A stretch of DNA of 9,187 bases, from NCBI GenBank assembly GCA_013331595.1, contig DUGE01000002.1:14301-23487 (forward strand), given 5' to 3'. The DNA is from Microcaldota archaeon (lineage in GTDB: Archaea; Micrarchaeota; Micrarchaeia; Norongarragalinales; UBA10210). The notes below the pieces were generated by a model. That model had not been told where the DNA came from and did not search any database. It was given only the letters and a program-made list of their open reading frames with translations. Within the stretch, counting starts at the first letter, position 1, and each line of letters begins with the position of its first letter. The position numbers and the translations under genes are program-made. This document shows, piece after piece, positions 1-6,025 of the stretch.

Positions 1-116
1 GGAAAAAATACTATTTTGTAATACTTTTTTGCTTCGAGGGGTTTGTCTTTTAAACCTTGAAGTAGTTTTTCTATTTGATTCGTAAACGCTAGTTTTCTTT
101 TGATGTCTTTTTGCAA
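1..116 (-). CDS. Possible 5' part of a divergent unrecognised gene (runs off the left edge)
   Basis: The minus strand is open from a TTG at 116-114 to the window edge, about 38 codons, in sequence that is strongly AT-rich and would be expected to contain stops. The reading is Lys-rich with an amphipathic helical look (QKDIKRKLAFTNQIEKLL, then a second stretch ending KKYYKIVFF). No ATG or GTG start lies in frame nearby, no Shine-Dalgarno precedes the TTG, and no TATA-like box is visible upstream on that strand, so the start is only a proposal. If real, it is divergent from the PEP synthase gene. I do not recognise a family. Chance openness of a short stretch is the main alternative. Confidence 0.3.
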   Translation of the reverse strand, partial: MQKDIKRKLAFTNQIEKLLQGLKDKPLEAKKYYKIVFF

Positions 117-145
117 CGATGCTTGAGAAAGGAAGAGGTTGGCAA

Positions 146-166
146 GGAGAAACCTTTGGTTTCTCC
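146..166. repeat. Perfect 9-bp hairpin with TTT loop in the ppsA leader
   Basis: GGAGAAACC (146-154) and GGTTTCTCC (158-166) are exact reverse complements around a TTT loop. It lies just upstream of the Shine-Dalgarno (171-177) and proposed start (183) of PEP synthase. Its core AACC-TTT-GGTT is identical to that of the hairpin at 6026-6050, and the 9-bp stem with 3-nt loop is also the design of the hairpin at 6003-6023. It may be a leader-RNA element or a copy of a small dispersed palindrome; the sequence does not decide between them. Confidence 0.75.
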
Positions 167-170
167 TGCA

Positions 171-185
171 GAGGTGGGAATTTTG
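171..185 (+). promoter_or_regulatory. Shine-Dalgarno and TTG start of PEP synthase
   Basis: GAGGTGG at 171-177 matches the archaeal Shine-Dalgarno consensus GGAGGTGA and sits 5 nt before the TTG at 183. The frame is open further upstream, from a TTG at 111. That extension would code through a perfect hairpin and adds 24 residues before the conserved start of the family, so 183 is preferred. A GTG at 174 overlaps the Shine-Dalgarno itself. Confidence 0.65.
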
Positions 186-2609
186 AAAAGTATTTACTGG
201 CTTGAGGAATTGGGAAAAGATAGTTTGAATATTGCGGGCGGCAAGGGCGCGAACTTGGGCGAGATGTTCAACGCCCGTTTTCCCGTGCCCCCTGCTTTCG
301 TCGTTTCAGCCGATGCTTACTTTGATTTCGTCAAGAGGAACGACCTGGCGCCGATAATAACTTCTGCAACCAAGGGCTTGGATTACGAGGATTCTTCGGC
401 AGTCCAGCGGGCTTCTGAAGTTGTCAAGAAGGCGATAATGCAGGGCAGGATGCAGGGCGAGGTTGCTGCGGAAGTCACGCGTTCTTACAACAAGCTTTGC
501 GGCGCGAAGAGCGTCATACCTTCGATTGCGGACGAGATTTTCGTTGCCGTCCGTTCGAGCGCAACTGCGGAAGATTTGCCCACAGCGTCATTCGCTGGGC
601 AACAAGCGACTTTTTTGAACGTCAAGGGAAGTCAGGATGTTGTTGATGCTGTAAAAAAATGCTGGGCTTCGCTTTTTGAGGCGCGCGCTATTTATTACAG
701 GAATGAGCAGGGCTTCGGTCATCTTAAAGTTGGAATTGCCGTTGTAGTGCAGAAGATGATTCAATCGGAAAAGTCGGGCATTGTCTTTACTGTTGACCCT
801 GTTTTCCAGGATGAAAACCGCATTGTCATCGAGGCGGGTTTCGGTCTCGGGGAGGCTATTGTTAGCGGCAGCGTGACTCCGGACAAGTACGTGGTAGAAA
901 AGTCGAGCGTGCGCATGGTCGAAAAGAGCATTGAGAAGCAGGAGCGCATGATTGTGAAAACGCCGCGGGGCGACGAGTGGGTTGAAATAGAGCAGGAGCT
1001 GCAGGAGGCGCAGAAGCTTTCCGACTCGCAGGTTATAGCGTTGGCGCGCATTTGCATGACTATCGAGCGGCATTACGGCTCGCCGCAGGACATTGAGTTT
1101 GCGGTGGAAGGCGGGACTATTTACATCGTGCAGAGCAGGGCGATTACGACTTTGACTAAAAACAAGCCGGTTGTGCAGGCGGCGGGTGAGGGTGGAATGG
1201 CTTCGGTTTCCCAGGGACAACAGGGCGGCATGAAAAGCGTCGGCGAGTCAAAAGTTTTGCTGAAAGGCCTGGCCGCTTCGCCCGGAATCGCAACCGGCAT
1301 TGTTCGGATTGTGTCCGACCCTGAAACCGAGTTGAACAAAGTGCAGAAGGGAGACATTCTAGTTACGAAAATGACCACTCCCGATTTCGTGCCTGCCATG
1401 AAGCGAGCCAGCGGGATTGTGACGAACGAGGGCGGAATGACCGCCCACGCGGCCATAGTGTCGCGCGAATTGGGCATTCCGTGCATTGTTGGAACGCGCA
1501 CCGCTACGAACGTGCTTTCGGACGGCATGGTGATTACGATTGACGCCAAGCGCGGGATTGTTTACGATGGCGCCGTGCAGTTGGAACAGCCGGTGCAGGC
1601 ATCTTCAGGAGGGCAGGGCGGCTCCAATGGCGTTTCTGCAGGCCCGTCAGGGGATTACATTACCGGCACGAAAATCTACTGCAATATCGCAGACGTTGAC
1701 GTGGCTGAGAAGGTTGCTTTGCGCAACGCGGACGGCGTGGGATTGCTGAGGGCGGAGTTCATGATTGCCGGAATCGGGGTCCACCCGAGGAAGATAATCA
1801 AGGAAGGCAGGCAGCAGGAGTTCGTCGGCAAGCTTGCCGAAAACCTGCGGAGGGTTGCCCAGGCGTTCTACCCGAGGCCTGTAGTGTATAGGGCCACTGA
1901 TTTCAAGACTAATGAGTACCGAAATCTCGAGGGCGGTGCGGAGTTCGAGCCGCAAGAGGAGAATCCGATGCTCGGCTACCGCGGCTGTTTCCGCTACGTG
2001 AAAGAGCCCGATGTTTTCCGTATGGAGCTTCAGGCAATAAAGAAAGTGCGTGAGGAGTTCGGCCTGAAGAACTTGTGGCTCATGATTCCGTTCGTGCGCC
2101 GTACGGGCGAATTGAAGAACGTGAAAGAGCTCATGCAGGAGGAAGGCCTCTTCCGTACGCGTGATTTCAAGCTTTGGATCATGGTTGAAGTGCCGTCCAC
2201 TGTTTTCATAATCGAGAAATTCCTGGACTTGGGGATTGACGGCATCAGCTTCGGCACGAACGACTTGACCCAGCTTATCCTGGGCGTTGACCGCGATAGC
2301 AGTGTTGTTGCGGAAGAGTTTGACGAGCGGCACGAGGCCGTATTGAAGGCGTTGAAGCACGTGATTACCGAGTGCAACAAGCGCGGGGTTACGAGCTCGT
2401 TCTGCGGCCAGGCCGTGAGCGTCTACCCTGAAGTTGCAGAGGCAGTTGTGCGCTATGGCATTACGAGCGTCAGCATAAACCCTGACACGATTGAAACCGC
2501 AAGGAAGCTGATTGCAAGCGTGGAGATGAAAATAATGCTTGAAAAGCTGATTGGGCTATCTGCCAGTTCCGGCCAGGCCGACCATGCTGTTGAAAGCGAC
2601 TGGGGATAG
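183..2609 (+). CDS. ppsA: Phosphoenolpyruvate synthase (pyruvate, water dikinase)
   Basis: It makes phosphoenolpyruvate from pyruvate, ATP and water, releasing AMP and phosphate; this is the entry to gluconeogenesis in archaea, and the enzyme is cytosolic. All three domains are present in the 808-aa protein. The N-terminal ATP/pyruvate-binding domain (about 5-325) carries GGKGANLGEM near residue 19 and VRSSATAEDLP near 123. The swivelling phosphohistidine domain (about 360-465) carries GGMTAHAAIVSREL with catalytic His422. The C-terminal PEP/pyruvate-binding barrel (about 495-780) carries DGVGLLRAEF, GTNDLTQL and SFCGQ with catalytic Cys741. Length matches the family (E. coli PpsA is 792 aa). 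A Gly/Ser/Gln-rich linker (about 470-490) joins the swivelling and barrel domains, and another lies near 335-355. The start is the TTG at 183 behind GAGGTGG. It is transcribed alone or first; the next gene has its own TATA-like box. The intact active site makes the assignment firm. Confidence 0.96.
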   Translation: MKSIYWLEELGKDSLNIAGGKGANLGEMFNARFPVPPAFVVSADAYFDFVKRNDLAPIITSATKGLDYEDSSAVQRASEVVKKAIMQGRMQGEVAAEVTRSYNKLCGAKSVIPSIADEIFVAVRSSATAEDLPTASFAGQQATFLNVKGSQDVVDAVKKCWASLFEARAIYYRNEQGFGHLKVGIAVVVQKMIQSEKSGIVFTVDPVFQDENRIVIEAGFGLGEAIVSGSVTPDKYVVEKSSVRMVEKSIEKQERMIVKTPRGDEWVEIEQELQEAQKLSDSQVIALARICMTIERHYGSPQDIEFAVEGGTIYIVQSRAITTLTKNKPVVQAAGEGGMASVSQGQQGGMKSVGESKVLLKGLAASPGIATGIVRIVSDPETELNKVQKGDILVTKMTTPDFVPAMKRASGIVTNEGGMTAHAAIVSRELGIPCIVGTRTATNVLSDGMVITIDAKRGIVYDGAVQLEQPVQASSGGQGGSNGVSAGPSGDYITGTKIYCNIADVDVAEKVALRNADGVGLLRAEFMIAGIGVHPRKIIKEGRQQEFVGKLAENLRRVAQAFYPRPVVYRATDFKTNEYRNLEGGAEFEPQEENPMLGYRGCFRYVKEPDVFRMELQAIKKVREEFGLKNLWLMIPFVRRTGELKNVKELMQEEGLFRTRDFKLWIMVEVPSTVFIIEKFLDLGIDGISFGTNDLTQLILGVDRDSSVVAEEFDERHEAVLKALKHVITECNKRGVTSSFCGQAVSVYPEVAEAVVRYGITSVSINPDTIETARKLIASVEMKIMLEKLIGLSASSGQADHAVESDWG

Positions 2610-2643
2610 ATTCCAAAGGCCGGTGGGAAAACAAAAGCAAACG

Positions 2644-2680
2644 AGTAGTTTTAAATACGTTTTTTCACTGTATTTTCTTG
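2644..2680 (+). promoter_or_regulatory. Probable promoter of the secreted dockerin-like protein
   Basis: A TATA-like box TTTTAAATA (about 2649-2657) is preceded by an A/G-rich stretch (AACAAAAGCAAACGAG) suited to a BRE. Transcription would start near 2680, leaving a leader of about 33 nt before the TTG at 2713. The box lies in the 103-bp gap after ppsA, which supports separate transcription. Confidence 0.55.
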
Positions 2681-2712
2681 TCGTGCTCTTGTTGCCGCAA
2701 AGGGGTGTTCCA

Positions 2713-3783
2713 TTGAAAAAATCTATAGTCTTGCTTTTCCTGTTTCTCGCAAGCGGTTTGGTTTTCGCAGATAATATTATTTTGAATGTCCAAGGAAAGC
2801 TCATGGAGTCCGGCAATCCAGTGCAGCAGGGAACCATCGTAACCGGCGAAGTTTACACCGCTTCAACAGGCGGCTCTCCCATCGTGACTGCCACCGACGC
2901 AACTGACGCCAACGGGGTTTTTGACCTTTCCTTCAACTGCGAGATTGCAGGCCCTCCGTTCGGAGCATTCTGCCATTCTAACGGCCAGAATCGGTTTGGT
3001 GCGAACACTGTTTACTATTTGAGGCTGGTTTCAGGCGGGCAGGATTTGCTTGCCTCGAGAAAGCCTTTCACCCCAACTCAAATCGGTTCGGGCTCTGCGG
3101 TTTTGGGCTACTTGGGCATTCTTACCGCAAGCGCCCATGACCCGTTTGACGATTCACAGTGGTCGATTCCGTTTTATTCCCTCTTATTGCCTTGCATTAG
3201 CGGATGCCCTCCAGGCGGCCTGAAGCAATACTTTTTAGAGGCAAATGCAAGCGGTTTTGATTTTAACGGCTTTGGTTCTAACCCGGAAGGTTTTCCAGGT
3301 ATGCCTTACGTCAGGTTTGACTTGAGGGGAATTAATGCCCAGGCTTTGTTCTACCTTCCAATCGTTTTAAACAAGATAGCCACTTTCAAGGAAAAGGCGA
3401 CTTTCGAGAAAAACATCCAGGTGAACAAGGATGCGGATTTCAGGGGCGCAGTTCAAATAACCGCAGCGAATTCGAATTTGACGATTAAAAGCCCCCAGTC
3501 TTTCATCTTCAGGGACGGGTGCGCTCTTAGCGGCGATACTGATTCGGACGGCGTAGTGATTTACGACGATTTGGATTCCATTGTCCTCAACAGGAACACG
3601 CGTTCAAACAACGGAGGGTCTGTTTGGATTGGATTGAGGGTTAAGTCAGGCGTTTACTGCCCGGTGACCAACAGCTCGGTAATGTACACCAAATGCATTT
3701 ACATGGATACCAACAGGGATAACGTTATCAACAACGGTGACTTTGCCGAAGTGAACAACAACATAGGGTCAACCTGCCCGTAA
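2713..3783 (+). CDS. Secreted protein with two dockerin/EF-hand-like calcium loops
   Basis: A 356-aa exported protein of unknown exact role. The start is the TTG at 2713, behind AGGGGTG (2701-2707) with 5-nt spacing. It opens directly onto a classic signal peptide: KK, a hydrophobic run, then LVFA cut before DN at about residue 19. Residues about 20-135 look like a beta-sandwich resembling carboxypeptidase-regulatory/Ig-like folds (VQGKLMESGNPVQQGTIVTG; TDANGVFDLSF). Residues about 220-260 hold short alternating hydrophobic strands (ATFKEKATFEKNIQVNKDADF), suggesting a beta-solenoid or stalk. The C-terminus has two DxDxDG-type loops at 275-286 (DTDSDGVVIYDD) and 332-343 (DTNRDNVINNGD), as in type I dockerin repeats. 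Eight Cys are present, consistent with disulphides outside the cell. No membrane anchor follows the loops, so attachment would rely on partner binding. The function is inferred as surface adhesion or assembly; the family is not identified. Confidence 0.85.
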   Translation: MKKSIVLLFLFLASGLVFADNIILNVQGKLMESGNPVQQGTIVTGEVYTASTGGSPIVTATDATDANGVFDLSFNCEIAGPPFGAFCHSNGQNRFGANTVYYLRLVSGGQDLLASRKPFTPTQIGSGSAVLGYLGILTASAHDPFDDSQWSIPFYSLLLPCISGCPPGGLKQYFLEANASGFDFNGFGSNPEGFPGMPYVRFDLRGINAQALFYLPIVLNKIATFKEKATFEKNIQVNKDADFRGAVQITAANSNLTIKSPQSFIFRDGCALSGDTDSDGVVIYDDLDSIVLNRNTRSNNGGSVWIGLRVKSGVYCPVTNSSVMYTKCIYMDTNRDNVINNGDFAEVNNNIGSTCP

Positions 3784-3880
3784 TGAGGGCTAGCGGTTTT
3801 TTTTAGGAAAACCCGGCGGATTTCCTGCCAATGGCACTATTCCGTTTTTTCTTTTTTCCCTTTTTTCGTTTTTATCATCT
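3784..3880 (+). terminator. T-tract termination region after the dockerin-like gene
   Basis: An uninterrupted run of eight T (3796-3803) follows the stop codon at once. Further T-runs lie at 3845-3850, 3852-3857, 3861-3866 and 3869-3873. Archaeal RNA polymerase terminates at oligo-T in the non-template strand, so one or several of these probably end the upstream transcript. The last tract (GTTTTTATC, about 3868-3876) could instead be a TATA-like element for the next gene. No strong GC-rich stem directly precedes the first tract. Confidence 0.6.
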
Positions 3881-3930
3881 CCAGTTTGATTTGTATACGC
3901 GTCGGTAACGCATGCAGTGAGACTTATAGC

Positions 3931-3943
3931 GGTGGTTTATGTG
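3931..3943 (+). promoter_or_regulatory. Shine-Dalgarno and GTG start of methionine aminopeptidase
   Basis: GGTGG (3931-3935) lies 5 nt before the GTG at 3941, the same spacing as for the two preceding genes. Earlier in-frame GTG codons at 3917 and 3932 would add 8 or 3 residues but lack a Shine-Dalgarno. A start at 3941 gives 298 aa, close to the roughly 295 aa of archaeal MetAPs. Confidence 0.6.
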
Positions 3944-4837
3944 CCTGTTTCTGAAGATGATGTAAAGCATTACTTGGAAGCCGCTAGAGTGCACCTTGCG
4001 GCGCAGGAAGTTGCCAAGGCAACTGTGAAAGAAGGCGCCAGCGTACTAAATGCTGCTAACGAGATTGAGAAAGAAATTACCGGTGCTGGCGGTGGTGCGG
4101 CCCCCGCTTTTCCAGTCAACATTTCTTTCAACCACGAGGCTGCGCACAGCACCCCGGCAGCAGGAGAAGGGAGGCTTTTTGGCAGGGAAGTAGTCAAGGT
4201 GGACATCGGCGTTCACGTTGAAGGGCGCATTATCGATTCCGGGTTCACTATTGATTTGGGCGGAGAGAACGGCGCTCTTGTCGAGGCATCGCAGCAGGCT
4301 TTGCAGGATGCGCTGAGCGTAATGCGCGCTGGCGTGAAAGCCAAGCTAATAGGCGAGACGATACAGGAGAGCATTGAAAAAAAGGGCTTCAAGCCCGTTG
4401 AGAATTTGAGCGGGCATTTGCTCGAGCCTTACAACCTTCATGCGGGCATTGAAGTTCCGAACGTCGGCAGGGGCGGCGAGCACGTTTTCCAGGAAGGCGA
4501 GGTTTTTGCCGTAGAGCCTTTCGCTTCAACGGGCGCGGGTTTTGTTGTTGATTCGCCCAACCCGGCGGAAATCTATTCCATAATCAACCCGAAGAACGTG
4601 CGCCTGCAGTCGAGCAGGGATTTCCTGCGCATTGCTTTCGAAAGGTACAATTTGCTTCCGTTTGCAAAGCGTTGGCTTGCGGAAGAGAAAATGCTTGAAT
4701 TCAGCATTCGAGACTTAGTTCGCCAAGGCGTGCTTCATGCTTATCCGGTGTTGCTTGACGGGAAGAAAGGCTCCTTGGTTTCACAGGCTGAGTCAACTGT
4801 TTTGGTTGAAAAGGACTCTGTCAAGGTTTTTGTTTGA
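3941..4837 (+). CDS. map: Methionine aminopeptidase, type II
   Basis: It removes the initiator methionine from nascent proteins with small second residues, using a dinuclear metal centre in the cytosol. The pita-bread fold motifs align with Pyrococcus furiosus MetAP. Numbered from the GTG at 3941, these are the substrate-site His69 in NHEAAHSTP, metal ligands Asp88 (VDIGVH) and Asp99 (IIDSGF), His159 (LSGH), Glu192 (AVEPF) and Glu284 (SQAEST); His167 (LHAGI) is also kept. The type II insertion (about 225-265, from SRDFLRIAFERYN to the helical region before the last strand) is present, which separates it from bacterial type I. One oddity is that the family's usual EHT after the last ligand reads EST here. 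The gene is monocistronic in appearance: T-tracts precede it, and the next gene has its own promoter 30 nt before its start. Confidence 0.96.
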   Translation: MPVSEDDVKHYLEAARVHLAAQEVAKATVKEGASVLNAANEIEKEITGAGGGAAPAFPVNISFNHEAAHSTPAAGEGRLFGREVVKVDIGVHVEGRIIDSGFTIDLGGENGALVEASQQALQDALSVMRAGVKAKLIGETIQESIEKKGFKPVENLSGHLLEPYNLHAGIEVPNVGRGGEHVFQEGEVFAVEPFASTGAGFVVDSPNPAEIYSIINPKNVRLQSSRDFLRIAFERYNLLPFAKRWLAEEKMLEFSIRDLVRQGVLHAYPVLLDGKKGSLVSQAESTVLVEKDSVKVFV

Positions 4838-4861
4838 GCTTTGATTTTTGCATTATGCGGG

Positions 4862-4900
4862 CGAAAATGCTTTTATTCTCGTGTTGAGTTATTTTTTCCA
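4862..4900 (+). promoter_or_regulatory. Leaderless-type archaeal promoter
   Basis: The TATA-like box GCTTTTATTC (4869-4878) is preceded by CGAAAA (4862-4867), which suits a BRE. The box centre is about 26-27 nt before the A of the ATG at 4900, which puts the predicted transcription start on the start codon itself. No Shine-Dalgarno is present (the ATG follows TTATTTTTTCC), in keeping with a leaderless mRNA. Confidence 0.75.
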
Positions 4901-5742
4901 TGCAGCACTCAAAACCGCCCGCTTCAAGAACGCCCCAGCACAGGCCTTCCTCGTTTCAGCCGCCCCAGCCCCAGGCTTCAGGCGCACAACCGATGCAAAG
5001 GCAACCGCCCCTACCTCAACCTGCACAGACGGAAATACGGATTCCGCTCACCATAACCCTAGGCCGGTCTTTCCAGCTGAAGCTCCCGTTCCTACTGGGC
5101 TTGCTTTTGATTTTCACGTTCACCCTGATTATTTTCGACAAGGCGAACTTGAATACCATGGACTTGAGCGACTTGCAGAGGCTCCAGTATAACGTCCAGA
5201 AGATTTACAGCGTTTCAATGTTCCTCTTCATAATCCTCTTCGCCCTGTCCCTTGCAATAGCGATTTATTACTCGCTTTCCCTAGGCTGGGCTGCAGGCCT
5301 CCTAGTCGTCCCTGCCACTTTCATTCCTGCAATCGCGCTAGGCTTGGCTTTCTACCCGTGGCTTGTGGGCGCGTTCATGGTTTTTGCCACAGTGGTTTCC
5401 TTTGCCGCAGTGGTTTCCTCAGTGTGGCACCAGCTTTCCCTGTCGCGAGCCTGGGCGGTATTGAGCGCCTCCATGCTTCTCTTCACCATATTATCTTTCT
5501 TCGTGGTTTTCTACAAAGTTGCAGGCACCAAAGACTTGCACGTTAACTCCGTGCTCGACCTTCTAGGGCCTTTCAAAGACCAGATTTACGCCATGCCCGT
5601 CTTCAAGATAGTATATGACCATTTCGCATTCCTATTCGCATCTTTGGCTTTGCTCGCAGCGGCATTCGTCGGGTTTTTCATCCAAATAACTGCGCTTGCG
5701 CTGCTCTTCGCCCTGCAAAAACTTCTTCCAATAAACGAGTAA
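4900..5742 (+). CDS. Pro/Gln-rich N-terminus multi-span membrane protein, unknown function
   Basis: A 280-aa protein that I do not recognise. Residues 1-45 are rich in Pro, Gln and Ser (PQHRPSSFQPPQPQ, QRQPPLPQPAQ), low in complexity and probably disordered in the cytosol. About six hydrophobic segments follow: roughly 61-79, 104-124, 127-150, 153-175, 184-205 and 242-275, the last long enough to be two. A short hydrophilic loop (KANLNTMDLSDLQRLQYNVQ, 81-100) lies after the first span and a longer one (about 206-240) before the last. No catalytic signature, transporter motif or metal site is evident. The ATG at 4900 is fixed by the leaderless promoter geometry. The gene stands alone between map and a tRNA gene. 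Proline-rich tails of this kind often serve as tethers or interaction surfaces, but that is only an inference. Confidence 0.8.
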   Translation: MQHSKPPASRTPQHRPSSFQPPQPQASGAQPMQRQPPLPQPAQTEIRIPLTITLGRSFQLKLPFLLGLLLIFTFTLIIFDKANLNTMDLSDLQRLQYNVQKIYSVSMFLFIILFALSLAIAIYYSLSLGWAAGLLVVPATFIPAIALGLAFYPWLVGAFMVFATVVSFAAVVSSVWHQLSLSRAWAVLSASMLLFTILSFFVVFYKVAGTKDLHVNSVLDLLGPFKDQIYAMPVFKIVYDHFAFLFASLALLAAAFVGFFIQITALALLFALQKLLPINE

Positions 5743-5791
5743 GCGCGTAGTGTGTGGCTAATAGGGCATATTCCTTTTTCCAGCTCACAAG

Positions 5792-5831
5792 CCAGTGTTT
5801 TTATTTCAAGCTTTACACTATCTAGTTTCAA
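5792..5831 (+). promoter_or_regulatory. Probable promoter of the tRNA gene
   Basis: TTTTTATT (5798-5805) is a TATA-like box centred about 30 nt before tRNA position 1, placing transcription start a few bases upstream of 5832, as is usual for archaeal tRNA genes. The box core resembles that of the neighbouring promoter at 4869-4878. Confidence 0.55.
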
Positions 5832-5870
5832 GGGCCCGTAGCTCAACCTGGACAGAGCGATTGGTTCCGA

Positions 5871-5918
5871 TTCTTCAACTCGGAAGTCGAAGCTTCGGTC
5901 TGCGGTTGCAGGGGAGTG
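5871..5918 (+). other. tRNA intron 1, canonical 37/38 site (48 nt)
   Basis: Bulge G5869-A5870/T5871 is cut after A37, and bulge T5917-G5918/A5919 is cut before A38. The 4-bp central helix TTCC (5865-5868) with GGAG (5913-5916) contains one G-U pair. The outer helix is the anticodon stem. The inner helix is TCT/AGG plus CAAC (5876-5879)/GTTG (5905-5908), interrupted by one T-C mismatch. This matches the strict archaeal BHB recognised by the tRNA splicing endonuclease. The intron also contains the palindrome CGAAGCTTCG (5888-5897). Confidence 0.88.
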
Positions 5919-5934
5919 ACCAATAGGTTGCGGG

Positions 5935-5977
5935 AGGCTCTTTTCCCTTTTGTCAAAAAGGAAAAAAAGCCCGCGAA
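5935..5977 (+). other. tRNA intron 2, non-canonical T-arm site 53/54 (43 nt)
   Basis: Bulge G5933-G5934/A5935 and bulge A5976-A5977/T5978 flank a 4-bp central helix TGCG (5929-5932)/CGCG (5972-5975) with one G-U pair. The inner helix starts GGCT (5936-5939)/AGCC (5968-5971). It continues TTTT/AAAA and then CCTTTT (5946-5951)/AAAAGG (5956-5961) around a GTCA loop, so nearly the whole intron is paired. The outer exon-exon helix is poor, so this is a relaxed BHB. Cutting at the predicted positions restores a perfect T arm. Confidence 0.85.
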
Positions 5978-6002
5978 TTCAAATCCCGTCGGGCCCGCTG
6001 CA

Positions 6003-6023
6003 GGGAGGAACTGCGTTCCTCCC
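6003..6023. repeat. Perfect 9-bp hairpin, 3-nt loop, just after the tRNA
   Basis: GGGAGGAAC (6003-6011) and GTTCCTCCC (6015-6023) are exact complements around TGC. It begins 5 nt after the tRNA discriminator. It has no following T-run, so it is not an ordinary T-tract terminator, but it could affect 3' processing or shield the transcript end. CTGCA (5998-6002) can also pair with TGCAG (6028-6032), which would extend it outward at the expense of the next hairpin. Confidence 0.75.
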
Positions 6024-6025
6024 TC

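Larger units (their letters stand above)
5832..5997 (+). tRNA. tRNA-Arg (anticodon CCG) interrupted by two introns
   Basis: Exons are 5832-5870, 5919-5934 and 5978-5997, giving a 75-nt mature tRNA. The acceptor stem GGGCCCG/CGGGCCC pairs fully, with discriminator G5997 and no encoded CCA. The D arm GCTC/GAGC encloses an A-A-C-C-T-G-G-A-C-A loop that places A at position 20, an arginine identity base. The anticodon stem ATTGG (5860-5864)/CCAAT (5920-5924) is perfect, and the spliced loop is TTCCGAA with anticodon CCG at 5867-5869 (C35 is the other main arginine determinant). The variable loop is AGGTT. The T stem GCGGG (5930-5934)/CCCGT (5985-5989), with one G-U pair, closes the standard TTCAAAT loop only after a second intron is removed. 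The molecule would read CGG codons. Both splice sites show 3-nt bulges separated by 4 bp. A single-intron reading leaves the T stem unpaired, so tRNA finders may mis-call it. Confidence 0.9.

Noticed and set aside
32..62. Imperfect hairpin CTTCGA..GGTTT / AAACC..TTGAAG followed by T-rich sequence, considered as a terminator
   Set aside because: It has a 2-nt bulge, G-U pairing and a 7-nt loop in AT-rich DNA, and no gene is seen ending just upstream on the plus strand. Chance pairing is likely.
588..1220. Long open frame on the minus strand inside the PEP synthase gene (also 1647-2360 and shorter ones)
   Set aside because: These lie wholly antisense to a complete, motif-rich enzyme gene. They have no Shine-Dalgarno or promoter, and their Arg/Leu/His-rich readings have no domain character, as expected of codon-bias shadows.
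5868..5884. Alternative anticodon loop TCTTCAA with TTC (Glu) anticodon
   Set aside because: The flanking stem CCGAT/CTCGG has a mismatch, position 33 would be C instead of U, and the distance from the D arm does not fit. The ATTGG/CCAAT stem with a BHB intron explains everything.
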